This document shows positions 44,710 through 54,694 of a stretch of 64,000 nt of DNA, one piece after another. A program made the translations under genes and the position numbers. The DNA is from Cristatella mucedo (taxonomy: Eukaryota > Bryozoa > Phylactolaemata > Cristatellidae), in NCBI GenBank assembly GCA_009760855.2, contig WPIO01000012.1, positions 3,731,501-3,795,500 of the forward strand. The letters are read 5' to 3'. The notes below the pieces were generated by a model, which was not told the origin of the DNA, ran no database searches, and saw nothing but the letters and a program-made list of their open reading frames with translations. Positions within the stretch are counted from its first letter, which is position 1. The number at the start of each line of letters is the position of its first letter.

Positions 44710-45097
44710 TGTAGTTTGGTCGCACAGGAGAGAGCCAGCCGATGCCCAACACCGACAGTTTATTCCCAACGCACGGAGCCCAAGAGCGCACGGCTCCCCT
44801 CGGCCCCTGCTCTCACACGACTCCCCAGTCCCCTGGTCGACTCCGATGATTCATCGACCACAGCAGTGCACTGGCCGACCACAGCAGTGCACTGGCCGAC
44901 CCTGATGGTGAATCCACCATCTGGCCACCAGCTGGTTACCGGCCTGTGTCCATGCCACATCACAGGCGGACCACAGTGGTGCACCGGCCCCTCTCGGTGG
45001 TGCTTCTAACAGCTCACCAGTGGCTTATCTGAGGAGCCTGCATACAATACATACATACGAACTACACTGTAGTTCGTACTACAGTCACCGTACTACA
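44710..45097. mobile_element. LTR-like element inserted in LINE-B (388 bp)
   Basis: It is flanked on both sides by GTCAA (44705-44709 and 45098-45102), a perfect 5-bp target duplication. Joining the flanks restores the LINE-B sequence. It starts TGTAGTTTGGT and ends ACCGTACTACA, giving TG..CA ends with a short inverted repeat. It contains a tandem 20-base unit (ACCACAGCAGTGCACTGGCC, twice) and no open gene. A solo LTR fits best; a MITE is the alternative. Related copies lie at 4739-5108 and 21428-21765. Confidence 0.75.
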
Positions 45098-45497
45098 GTC
45101 AAGTCAGGGGATGTTGCGACGCAAGTCGGGAGGGAGTTCCAGGCTTTGGGAGCATACGAACTAAACGCACGGTCTCCAAAGGATTTGAGGTCTGTAAGAG
45201 CTATTGGTAAACGGTTGGATTCCAAAAAGCATGTGGTACGATGCTTGGCCTGGTGGGGGAGTAGATATGAGAGATAGGCTGGAGCCAAAGAATGAAGTGA
45301 CCTAAAAATGAACGACAAAACCTTGAAGTTGATCCGTTTCTTGACTGGTAGCCAGTGCAGGTCGGCGAGAAGTGGTGTGATGTGGCTAGGCTCACGATAG
45401 ACAAGCCTAGCTGCAAAGTTTTGCACCAGCTGTAATTGCCTGATTGCACATGCCGGTGGGCCAGCAAGCAGTGAGTTACAGAAGTCAAGACGGGACT
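45098..45497 (-). mobile_element. LINE-B, remaining part of the split copy
   Basis: A 113-codon minus frame (45085-45426) reads through ITPLLADLHWLPVKKRINFK, LAPAYLSYLLPHQAKHR and GDRAFSSYAPKAWNSLPT. The copy is 5'-truncated at about 45497. Confidence 0.88.
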
Positions 45498-45844
45498 TTA
45501 GCGGGAAATACTCACAAATAATGAAACATTATAGAGCACAAGCACAACAATTACTGGACGTGCATTCGTCGGTAATTTTCCCGTTGGTAATGATCGCGGC
45601 GTAGGCATTTTGGTGAGACGGGTCACTGACTCCCTACCCAGCACTCTCGTAAGGCGCAGCAATTCGCTCTGCCCCTGCCCACTCGCTAGCTCAGCCACTA
45701 GGGCGATGTGTAGCGATCAGCTGGCTAGCGGATATCGTATACGAATCTTGGGGAAAAAAAGACAGGAAGGAGGAAAGAAAAAAGCCTGGACGCTGGGCGG
45801 CGTCTAGAACTTCTGAACTCACCCCAGCTCTTGCAGCAGCTATC
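45498..45844. other. unassigned DNA
   Basis: I see no gene or family repeat. Confidence 0.45.
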
Positions 45845-45965
45845 AAACGACCTAGATGATCTTCGGCTTGCTCTATTCAGGTGCTTCACATATGCCACGG
45901 GGGATCGAGCCCACGACCTCGGCTAGACCTTGGTCGGAGCTCGCACCGCAGGGCCAAACCAATAG
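45845..45965 (-). mobile_element. SINE-1, 3'-damaged
   Basis: CTCTATTCAGGTGCTTCACA and GATCGAGCCCACGACCTCGG mark a reverse SINE-1. The hairpin end is mostly lost. Confidence 0.75.
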
Positions 45966-46928
45966 CCCTAGCTGCGGCTGTACTACCGGAAATCAATGGC
46001 CTTATTAACTGAACTCCCTGAAAATAGGTAAATGCAACTCGAAACACGAAACGTCAGGTGACTTTGAGCTGCCGAATTCCTAAATATTCTTAGATGTGAA
46101 ATAACACCCAAAAGCCATCTGTAAACGTACAAGTTGCTGCTGGACGTGCGGCCTGGCTTTCACGACGGGGTGTGAAACTGCCAGTCTTAGTTAATATTAG
46201 GCTAAATTGTGTTGCGCTTCTGAAGTTCTTTTTTGATGCACGGCATCTGTGTAAAACATGGACAAACCACATGGACGTTGGTCGCAGCCTTGTAGGGCTA
46301 GTCGGGTGACGGGCGTGTTGCGACAGCAGCACTGCTTTGTCTCACGAAGCCAAGCTGAAACCTTTTACCCACACTATCGGAGTCCTGCTTGCCATTTGTC
46401 ATCCTTTGTCTGGATGAGGTTTCCTGCTACCAAGGGCCATCGTCATGCCAGCAATTTCCGATGTACCAGGAAGCAGTCTCCGGTCGCAGACAAAAGCAGC
46501 AGCACACAAAGGCAGTATGACTCCGACGTCAAAATCCTATAACAGGGACTAAGGATTGACCTTTTCAGGAGGCCACCAGACATCTTGCTCAGCCGGAGCG
46601 GGCTGTGCTACTTTGTGCTAATAAATGTGCGATCTCAACGACTTGTATAGAGTTCTACAGGCCCACATGTAGAGATAACGCAACGACAATTTACACTAAC
46701 TTTTCTGGTTAATTATACATATTCTGTAGTGAATAAGGACCGGTCGTCAAAAGCAAGGTTTATTGCTCGCCTGAAAGCTGTTATTAAGAATACCGGGGAG
46801 TCGCACTTTCGGCGTCAAAAGGCATGCTCACAATTCCTTGAAAGGTATTAAAAGTCCGTCAAGCGCAAGTCGCTAAAACTATACGGAAGTTTCTTTTATT
46901 TAGTTAAAAGAGTATTACTATGCGGTAA
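45966..46928. other. unassigned DNA
   Basis: No gene recognised; the frames at 46090-46542 overlap on both strands without motif support. Confidence 0.4.
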
Positions 46929-47198
46929 TGTTAGACTAGCAATACAGTGGGCGTGGCATCGCCACCATGTCGCCCCGCCCTAGCCTGACAGGGCAGGAGT
47001 GCGTCACGCCTCTTCAGCCGGGTCCTCCCCGCTGGTTAGGGTGGAGGCATTAGTGAATGGTCGTGCAGTCATGCGATCCTTTCCCGCCCGAGCTCTTGCT
47101 CAGCTCTCGCCGCCGTGAGCGGACGTGTCGTCCGTCTCCAGCTCCCATATTAGCTAGCACTGCACGTGAAGAGAAGAACCTGACGTAATTATTTTACA
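46929..47198 (+). mobile_element. possible solo or 5' LTR
   Basis: The segment starts TGTTAGACTAGC and ends AATTATTTTACA (TG..CA). It is GC-rich inside and is followed by TCTGATGGAGAGGACAATGG, which resembles the start of an LTR-retrotransposon primer-binding region. No second copy or target duplication was found. Confidence 0.3.
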
Positions 47199-47351
47199 TC
47201 TGATGGAGAGGACAATGGCCTCATTTGCCATCGGTGGATGCTGCACTTCGTACACGCTCGTCAACCTTCCGAGCGCCAAGTTGAAGTCGACCCCCTACGA
47301 TGTAGGAGTGGCTCCGTGGCCTTTACCAGGCCATCCATTTACCGGGCTAGT

Positions 47352-47395
47352 CGCGTAATAATAATAAAACACTTGATAAAGCACCCTCAGAGAAC
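47352..47395 (-). mobile_element. LINE-B tail, distal part of a split copy
   Basis: AATAATAATAA and AGCACCCTCAGAGAACT are the tail and one arm of the LINE-B hairpin. The other arm resumes at about 47539, after a SINE-1. Confidence 0.8.
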
Positions 47396-47538
47396 TAGCG
47401 GTTAAGGTGCTCGCCCCGACCAAGGTCTGACTGAGGTCGTGGGCTCGAGCCCCGAGGCATATGTGAAGCGCCTGAATAGAGATTAAGTTCTCTTGGGGCG
47501 CTATATAAATGAGTTATATTTTATAAATGAATTATATA
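47396..47538 (+). mobile_element. SINE-1 inserted in the LINE-B 3' hairpin
   Basis: AGCGGTTAAGGTGCTCGCCC, GGGCTCGAGCCCCGAGGC and GAATAGAGATTAAGTTCTC are SINE-1, lacking the first few bases. Its tail, ATAAATGA(G/A)TTATATTTTA, is repeated imperfectly. Confidence 0.88.
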
Positions 47539-48640
47539 GGAGCTTTACATTTGTTGCAAAGGAAACGCGATTGAATGGTGAGTAATATCATGCTTGATAA
47601 ACAACACGAATAACACGGTTAGGGGCGACATGTACAGGGTCAGCATGCCAATACGGTTAATGGAGCATGCACAGTGTCAGCACGCAAAAGCACATAAAGG
47701 TCGAATCGCGGACCCACTAAATGCAGTGATAAATAGGTGCTTTTTTCGTTTCTTTTTAAATGTGGTCTGGTCAGGGCATGTCGTGAAGCAAGTCGGGAGT
47801 GAGTTCCAGGCTTTGAGAGCATAAGAACTAAAGGCGCGGTCACCATAGGATTTGAGATTTGTACGAGGTATAGGTAAACAATTTAATTCCAAATAGCCAG
47901 TGGTTAGATGCTTAGCCTGGTGGGGTAGTAGATCTGATAGTTAGGCTCTAGCCAAAGAATGAAGACACCTAACAGTGAGTGACAGAATCTTGAAGTCTTT
48001 GCGTTGCTTGACTGAAAGCCAGTGCAGGTCGGAGAGAAGTGGTGTGATGTGGCACCTGTGAAGCTCACAACAGACAAGCCTAGCTGCAGTTTCACACCAG
48101 GTGTCAGCGCCTGCGTGCACAGGTCGGTAGACCAGCAAGCAGTGAGTTGCAGCAATCAAAACGGGATGTCACCAATGTATGAACCAATTTAGATGTGGTA
48201 TCCCTGTTTAAACAAGCTCGAGTTTTAGCTATGCTATGTATCCTAAAGTAGGCAGACTTGACTGTAGACCTGATGTGGTTGTCTAATGCATCGTCACTTT
48301 GGAAGGTGATACCTAGATTTCGTACAAATTCAACGGTATTTATGCTGGCGGATCCGATTGCGAAGGTTAACCTTTCTAACTTCTGAATGTAAGACAGTTT
48401 GTTGCCATCCGTGTGATGGTGTCATCAATACATGCAGCAAGAAAGTTGAGAGAATTCAACGTGCTCGAGGGCTGGGAGGAATCAAAGCAAAGGTACAACT
48501 GAGTGTCATCCGCATAAAAGTGAAAGCCTAGATTGCACCAGGCAATCACATCGGCAAGAGGGAGCGTATAAACCCTGCAAAGAACAGAACGAAGCACAGC
48601 TCCCTGATTAACCCCATATTTCAAACGTTTCTCGGATGAT
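47539..48640 (-). mobile_element. LINE-B, main part of the split copy
   Basis: Minus-strand frames carry FHFYADDTQLYLCFD (near 48510), HCLLVYRPVH-type and HWLSVKQRKDFK blocks and GDRAFSSYALKAWNSLPTCF. It is closest to the copy at 22935-24115. Frames are broken, and the copy is 5'-truncated near 48640. Confidence 0.88.
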
Positions 48641-48644
48641 CGCC

Positions 48645-48787
48645 GTGTTGGTTTGGTCCAGTAGGTTAAGTCACTCGCCCCGACTAAGGTCTAGCTGAGG
48701 TCGTGGGCTCGAGCTCCGAGGTGTATGTGAAGCGCGTGAATAGAGATTAAGTTTTCTTGAGGTACTATGCAAAGAAATTTATATTTT
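48645..48787 (+). mobile_element. SINE-1
   Basis: Complete copy: GTTTGGTCCAGTAGGTTAAG, GGGCTCGAGCTCCGAGG, then the 3' segment GAATAGAGATTAAGTTTTC. It lies at the 5' truncation point of the LINE-B. Confidence 0.85.
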
Positions 48788-48799
48788 TCCAAAAGGCAT

Positions 48800-48975
48800 G
48801 ACCAAATTATTAGCGTCACATTCGCAATGTGGTCAAGGATAATATAGTTAGATGTGACATGCACTAGGTCAGCATGTAGATATGCTAGTATCAGCAGGCA
48901 GTGTCAGCACGCATTAGCAAACAAAAGACAAATCACGAGGACCCACTAAATGCTTTAATAAACAGGTGCGCTGAG
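48800..48975 (-). mobile_element. LINE-B 3' untranslated fragment
   Basis: GACATGCACTAGGTCAGCATG, CAGTGTCAGCACGCATTAGC and GGACCCACTAAATGCT match the LINE-B region between the coding end and the hairpin. Confidence 0.75.
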
Positions 48976-50169
48976 ATGAATGAAGGTCTGAGTATGTGAT
49001 GGCAGGCGCCTTCCAGCCAAGCTAACGCTTAACATAGTCTGCCATTCAGAAGAAGACGTTTTTTGAGTGGCCAATCAATGCCGACAACATTTTTTTCGTA
49101 GAAAATATCATGGCTTTTTTCCCCTCTGTACCATCCCACAAAGAACTAAGTAATATTGTAATGATTTATAAATAAAACTTTCACGAGCTTGCTTCACTCA
49201 TGGCTACCAATTTTGTAACAAAACTTCGAGTAGCAGTTGTCCGTCCAACATTCTGCAAGTGCATCCTTATGGTTCGCGCACGTGAAATCACGTTGCCAGC
49301 ATTATGCCGTTATCCCCAAAGGAGTGCCGAAACATGCCGTGAGGCTTCACTATACGTGTATGTTAGTTTTGATTAGTGTTTTATTTTTTCTGACTAAGTA
49401 GCACAGTCCTTCATTCACATTCCCTCGTTGGGGATGGGGACATTTTTCCAACTTATCACAGTACCCATCTTAACAGCAAACATTTGTTGAGATTAAGGAA
49501 CAATTTTCATGCTTTTGAGGCATATTCTATTAGGAAATGTCACTTACTAATGAAGATCGAAAATTGTCTAACATAGTGAGATAGACTGCATGGAAAATCT
49601 GGTGCCGCTGTTCCTGAAGTTCCTTCACCGTATAGAAGGACTTTTCGGCGAATGCCAAAGCGGACTACGAGAAGGTGACCAAGCCGATGTTTGCTAACGT
49701 ATCAGTGGGCCGCTTGAATGCATGCGGGCGTGAATGCATCAGGCGACGCCTCGGAGAATGCAATCTTGTAGGCGTTTCTCAAAGTGCGCGAAACTCGTGG
49801 AATGCAACTAGTTTCAATGTGGGCGAAGCTGCGGCCCCGTAGAGGTGACGCAGTTGGTTGGCAGCCAATGCAGCCTTGCGCACGGCACTTGCATACGGAC
49901 GGCGGATATGCGTCGACGAGGCGAAAGTGTCCGCTTGAGCGGCGGGGGTTCGCTTCACCATAGCGGAGCAGAGACGTCCAGCTTAATTAACGACGCGGCG
50001 TCTTTGTATGCTCTGATAGGGTAAGATCGAGAGACTTGTGCTTCTGACTGAGCGAGGCAGCTCAGTGGTCATCAGTGGCTGCGGTCGACGCGCGCAGTGG
50101 CGCGTGCCGCACGGCGCTCGAGCTTGAGACTATAGTAGCTCTGTCATTGCTAATTGCGGCACTGTACGT
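48976..50169. other. unassigned DNA
   Basis: I see no gene or shared repeat. The last 300 bases are GC-rich. Confidence 0.4.
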
Positions 50170-51641
50170 CCATTCGCAGCGGTGCTTAAGAGGCAGCACT
50201 CTACCGAAACTGCTCTCCTCCGTGTTAACAATGACATTCTACGTGGCAACGACGACGGGAATGTCACTGCCCTAGCTCTGCTAGATCTGTCTGCTGCCTT
50301 CGACACCATTGATCACGAAGTTCTGCTTGAACGACTGAGAACAACGATCGGTCTGGCAGACGAGGCACTGGCGTGGTTTAAATCATACTTGTCTGATCGT
50401 GTTCAATCCGTGTCGTGTGGGGGTCAGGTCTCAGACATGAGAAGGATCACCTGTGGAGTCCCCCAAGGGTCTGTACTTGGTCCCTTGCTGTTCTCCATTT
50501 ATACGCAACCTCTGGGAAAAGTGATAAAGGCCCATGGAATAGGATATCACTTCTATGCTGACGATACTCAGTTGTATTTGTCATTTAAACCGTCGGAATC
50601 TGCTGCAGCAGCTGAGAAACTGAATGCTTGCCTTGCCGATATTCGATCCTGGATGTCGGAAAACTTCCTGAAATTAAATGACGATAAAACCGAACTGCTT
50701 CTCATAGGACACCCTAAGCGTGTGGCTGGATAAAAAGGCTTTGCTGTTCTAATAGGTGATGCTATTGTGCGACCTTCACCACATGCTCGTAATCTAGGTG
50801 TCGTGTTCGACAGCTGCCTCAATTTCAAAAGCTTCATTCAGAAGACTGCCTCTACAGCTAGCCATCACATCCGATCCCTATCCAAGATTAGAAGCTGTCT
50901 CCCACGGTGGCTTGTAAAAAATTTAACTAGTTCTTTAGTTCTGTCTCGGCTTGATTATTGTAATTCCCTTTTGGCTGGGCTACCAAAGAAAGCTATTATG
51001 CCACTACAGCGGACTATGAATATGGCTGCAAGGCTGGTCTTCAAGTCCCAGCGGTTTGAGCACGTGTCACCTTTGCTGAAAGAGCTAGGATGGTTGCCGG
51101 TTGAGCAAAGGATACGGAGCAAAGTTCTTACGCTGACCCACAAGGCCCGCAACGGCTTGGCTCTTTCGTATCTAGCTGAACTGCTACATCAGTTTCAGCC
51201 TGTTCGCGCCCTCAGGTCCTGTGTGGACAATAAATTAGCTGTCCCATTCCTCCGCTTAAAGACCGTTGGCGACAGAAGCTTTAGCTCTGCAGGTCCTAGA
51301 CTGTGGAACTCGCTTCCACAATTCTTACGCAACGACATCTACTCTCCAATTGCCGACTATGGCACATCTTTTTCAGCGGTCCTGAACTGCTACTTCTATG
51401 CTACTCACTACCTCAACTGCTCTCCTAACTCTGCTATGCTTCCCACTTTCTCTTTGTTGCGTGAGACGAAGTCTGTTGTCTACCGAATGCGTACCGAAAG
51501 CCGCTTAGGCTGTGAGTGCGCTATACAAAACTCTCCTGCGTAACGCCCACATGGTCTTTATGACTTTGTGGAGTTACTGACGGAGATACATTACATTACA
51601 TTACATTACATTACATTACATTACATTACATTACATTACAT
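50170..51641 (+). mobile_element. LINE-A copy, young, 5'-truncated, one internal stop
   Basis: One frame runs from 50182 to 51543 with a single in-frame TAA at 50731-50733; the copy at 7275-7745 has CTAGAA at the matching site. It encodes the CR1/L2-like reverse transcriptase from HSTETALL on: ALLDLSAAFDTIDHEVLLE, CGVPQGSVLGPLLFSIY, the catalytic YHFYADDTQLYLSF and FLKLNDDKTELLLIGHPKR. The C-terminal part has SRLDYCNSLLAGLPKKA, WLPVEQRIRSK and GDRSFSSAGPRLWNSLP. The 3' end is a (TTACA)n tail (51587-51641). The endonuclease half is missing, as is usual for aborted target-primed reverse transcription. Confidence 0.93.
51587..51641 (+). repeat. (TTACA)n tail of LINE-A
   Basis: About ten perfect units directly after GGAGA, forming the 3' terminus of the element. 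Confidence 0.95.
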
Positions 51642-51861
51642 CGGTCGGTATTCTTAAGCTCTACGTAACGATCCTACCGGTAGGCAACACTTCTTTGATC
51701 GCGCTCTGCGACGCTTCTGAAAAACTATCAAAATTAAGAGTGTCGGAAATTCAAAAGGGATCAATTTAAAAAGCTTCCGCTAGCTTCTACCGAGGTATGC
51801 TAAGCAGATTCGCTCCCAAAACTGATTCCAGTACTTCGCGCTTTCCTCTAAGAGACCAAAT

Positions 51862-51947
<86 letters not shown>

Positions 51948-51948
51948 T
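51862..51948. repeat. (CA)n(TA)n microsatellite
   Basis: About 37 CA units followed by six TA units, about 25 bases before the 3' tail of a reverse SINE-1. Confidence 0.95.
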
Positions 51949-51969
51949 TATATTTACTTATTTATGTAT

Positions 51970-52108
51970 TTACAGTTCATTTGTATAGCGCCCTAAGAGA
52001 ACTTAATCTCTATTCAGGCGCTTCACATAAGCAGCGGGCTCGAGCCCACGACCTCGGCAAGACCTTGGTCGGGGCGAGCACCTTAACCGCGGAGCCAAAC
52101 CAGTGCGG
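51970..52108 (-). mobile_element. SINE-1
   Basis: Reverse copy, nearly complete: TAGCGCCCTAAGAGAACTTA, GGGCTCGAGCCCACGACCTC, GGGGCGAGCACCTTAACCGC and GCCAAACCAG. Confidence 0.9.
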
Positions 52109-52706
52109 CTCGCTGGCTAGCGGCTGATGGACTTCTGCAATGTCGTTGTCGGAAGTCGCTTGTTGTGGCCTTCGCTCCAGGGCAAAGTTTCAGTCTCTTT
52201 TGAAGGAGTCTCGCCTAGCGAAAGACAGCTCGACGGCGACGTCAAAGAATATTTAGAAAAATGGCTTTGTAAAGGTGTTAAAGGTCAATTGGACAAGCTG
52301 ACGCACGTCGACGCGGACGTCGGACGTGCCCGCGGGAGGCACGGCGAACGGCAGGTTCGCGTCGGAGACCGTGGCGTCGGCTCGTGAGATGGGCGCACAG
52401 CGCCATCTCAGTAGCGTTCGACGGCTGCGAATCGTCGCACCGGAGAAACTCGCGGCGGGCAGGGGGAATCTACCTCGCCAGCGGTTAGGTCGAAGCGAAA
52501 GCTACAGTCGAAGCCAGGACCCGGACGTAGCGGTTCGGACTTTTGGGGAAAGCACCGCCTTGCGTTATCCGACCCGTCTTTCTTTAAGCGGGGAATTCCC
52601 CTGGGTGTTTGCCGAACCCTGGACAGCTCCGCCCCCGGGAAGACTGATTCCTTTAATGCCCCTCAGCGCCGCTGCCGCCAGGCTCAGCATCCGCGGCAGT
52701 CGAGCG
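52109..52706. other. region upstream of TNF-2
   Basis: GC-rich and CpG-rich, open in the TNF-2 frame back to 52326, with no recognised domain. Likely 5' untranslated region and promoter, or an N-terminal extension if an earlier ATG is used. Confidence 0.45.
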
Positions 52707-53072
52707 ATGAACAATCAGCTCGGTCAGCCGCGCACCAGCGGTGAGTCGATCCGCGCGCCAGGCGACGACGAGGCCGAGAGCCACGGCTACGAGATCCCGC
52801 GTAGCGTGCGCTCCGCCCGTCGGCCGTGCGGCGGCGGCGGCCGTTGTTCGGCGCCGCTGGCCGGCTACGCGCTGCTGGTCGCCATCAGCACGGCGGCGGC
52901 AGGGTGGAACTCATGGATGGCTACTGGCAGCTGGGCCGAAATGAACCGGCTTCGCAGTCGACACTGCCGCCTCCTGGCCGAGGGTGGAGTCGGCGTCGGT
53001 CGCACGTCTCCTCGCGTCGACCACGATGGCTGCAGCGTCGACGTAAAGAAGCTGCTCGAACGTGCTTCGAAT
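52707..53072 (+). CDS. TNF-2 exon 1: cytosolic head, membrane span, stalk
   Basis: 122 codons ending at Asn before a GTAAGC donor (phase 0). The stalk ends VDVKKLLERASN, in parallel with DFLRLVEK of TNF-1. Confidence 0.83.
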
Positions 53073-53128
53073 GTAAGCGTTTCTCGTGCGCCGGCTGCCT
53101 CGCACCTACCGCGGCCGCCGCTACTGGT

Positions 53129-53179
<51 letters not shown>

Positions 53180-54694
53180 GTTGCAGTGCGCCCTGCTGCA
53201 GCCCTAGAGTTGGCCTCTAGCCAACTCGGACACGCACGGAACTATGGCTAAGCGCCAAGCGGTTATCGCTAGCAAAGCATTGTCGCGCATCCTGGAGACG
53301 GGATCAGACAGACGAGTGCCTCGTGTGGGGAAATTCCCAGAGCGAGCATGCGATTACTCAGCTGGCTTTTATTAGTCGGTGCTATGGGGGAGGGGAGTGC
53401 AGCAGATAGCGGCTGTCTCAGTTATCCGTCCCCCGTCGTATCCAGGCACGCCGTTTGCTTTCCTGACGCTGACGCCGTTGCTCGATATTCCCCGTCTTTC
53501 TAGCTCCGCCCTAATCTAGGCCAGCGACGATGCAGTTCCTTCTAGCTGAAATACTGCATTGAAGGAAATAACGAATCTGTTGGCTCTGTTCACTATAAAG
53601 CGTTTTGCTCCCAAGTGCTATGGCAATCTTTGAACAGACCTGCTATAGTTTAGCAGATTTGCTGCTAATTAAAAGGCAACGCACGTGTTTATTTGCAGTT
53701 GGGCAAAGAATCGGCCAAGAATTCGACCCTATCAGGTAAGCATCGGCAGAACCCCTTTTCGATGCGCTAGCTTAGCACTCGTGGCATCATCTGCCAGCTG
53801 CACAATCCAAAGCCTTTGTCTATCAATGAACAGCTTTTTTGAAGCGGAATCACAGCTCTTCTGTGCTGTTGGGCCGTCCTGTTTTTTCCTTGCCTAAGCT
53901 ACGTTAATCAAGGCTTCTAGCTAGATTCTCCTTTTTTTAGGATCGGCCTCTGTCTACCGTGCGGTTTCTAGGGGAGAAGGAAGCCGAAATGCAGAGCTGA
54001 GGCCTCTTGCACACCTGGGTTCTGCTTACTTTCCATCACTTTCACGTATGTTTGGCTAGTTTGATAATTCTTTTTGGTGGTTCGGCGTCGGGTTTCTTTG
54101 TATTACTGCAGGATTTTCGTTTCCACACTTGCAGCCCCTCCAGAACTCAGGCAGGTCGATAGGTGGAACGATGATCATCGGGTTGGGTCAATCACCTCAG
54201 GCATCTCAAGTGATGCAGGAGGGCTAGCTATCAACATAACGGGCTACTACTACGTGTACAGCCAGGTATTACCGGAAAATCAAGCAGCGGAATGTTAAAT
54301 GAATGCTTATTCTACACGTTTTAATAAATCTCTTGCGAGATTACTTTTGGCCAATTACCGTTTTGCAAAGTATAAATGCTGGTTCACTTCGCAGGTCGGC
54401 TACGTCTTGAGCGTCCGAGACGTTGTGGTAATGTCGTCTGCTACGGACCACCAGCTGCTACGAAAGTTTACCGACGGCTCGGACCATCGAGATCCGGAAG
54501 TACTCGCCAGAGCTCAGAGAACTCGATGCTGGAGCTCCAAATCGAACTGCTCGATGGCAACAAGCTACATGGGAGCCGTGTTCTTGCTACGAAAGGGAGA
54601 GGTAGTCGCAGTTGAAGTCGACAGCGTGAAATACATATGGCACAGCCCCATGCAAACTTATCTCGGTGCCTACCTAGTGTCATCGGCATCGTGA
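52707..54694 (+). CDS. TNF-superfamily ligand 2 (four exons, 277 aa)
   Basis: Exons 52707-53072, 53699-53735, 54135-54265 and 54395-54694 join in frame (phases 0, 1, 0) to 277 codons plus stop. It is a type II membrane ligand: a Gly/Arg-rich cytosolic head, a membrane span at about residues 49-70 (APLAGYALLVAISTAAAGWN), a stalk, then the TNF homology domain. Domain marks are INITGYYYVYSQ (sequon just before GYY, as in TNF-1), SYMGAVFLLRKGEVVAVEV and the near-terminal TYLGAYLV. The protein ends in SSAS beyond that strand. Introns are short (626, 399 and 129 bases), unlike the repeat-filled TNF-1. The frame is open upstream to 52326, so a longer N-terminus is possible; 52707 was chosen because it gives a head of the size seen in TNF-1. 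Confidence 0.87.
53129..53178. repeat. (CAG)n triplet repeat in TNF-2 intron 1
   Basis: About 16 perfect AGC/CAG units, 56 bases past the exon 1 donor. If the donor is skipped, the frame reads on through poly-Gln and stops at 53205-53207. Confidence 0.95.
53699..53735 (+). CDS. TNF-2 exon 2: 37-bp microexon
   Basis: Between TTTATTTGCAG and GTAAGC; it reads LGKESAKNSTLS plus one base. Same length and phases as TNF-1 exon 2. Confidence 0.82.
54135..54265 (+). CDS. TNF-2 exon 3: first half of TNF domain
   Basis: The acceptor CACACTTGCAG precedes CC, which completes an Ala codon. It encodes PPELRQVDRW through GYYYVYSQ and ends before GTATTA (phase 0), four codons shorter than TNF-1 exon 3. Confidence 0.82.
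54395..54694 (+). CDS. TNF-2 exon 4: second half of TNF domain and stop
   Basis: The acceptor TTCACTTCGCAG is followed by 99 codons plus stop, from VGYVLSVRD to YLGAYLVSSAS. Two Cys (RTRC and KSNC) lie just before the SYMGAV strand. An ATTAAA near 55069 is the nearest possible polyadenylation signal. Confidence 0.85.
   Translation, partial: VGYVLSVRDVVVMSSATDHQLLRKFTDGSDHRDPEVLARAQRTRCWSSKSNCSMATSYMGAVFLLRKGEVVAVEVDSVKYIWHSPMQTYLGAYLVSSAS

Noticed and set aside
51587-51641. TTACA array as a satellite or telomere-like repeat
   Set aside because: It directly follows the LINE-A 3' end and is its tail.
52826-53251. 141-codon frame with poly-Ala, overlapping TNF-2 exon 1
   Set aside because: Shadow of the CAG repeat and the GC-rich exon in another phase.
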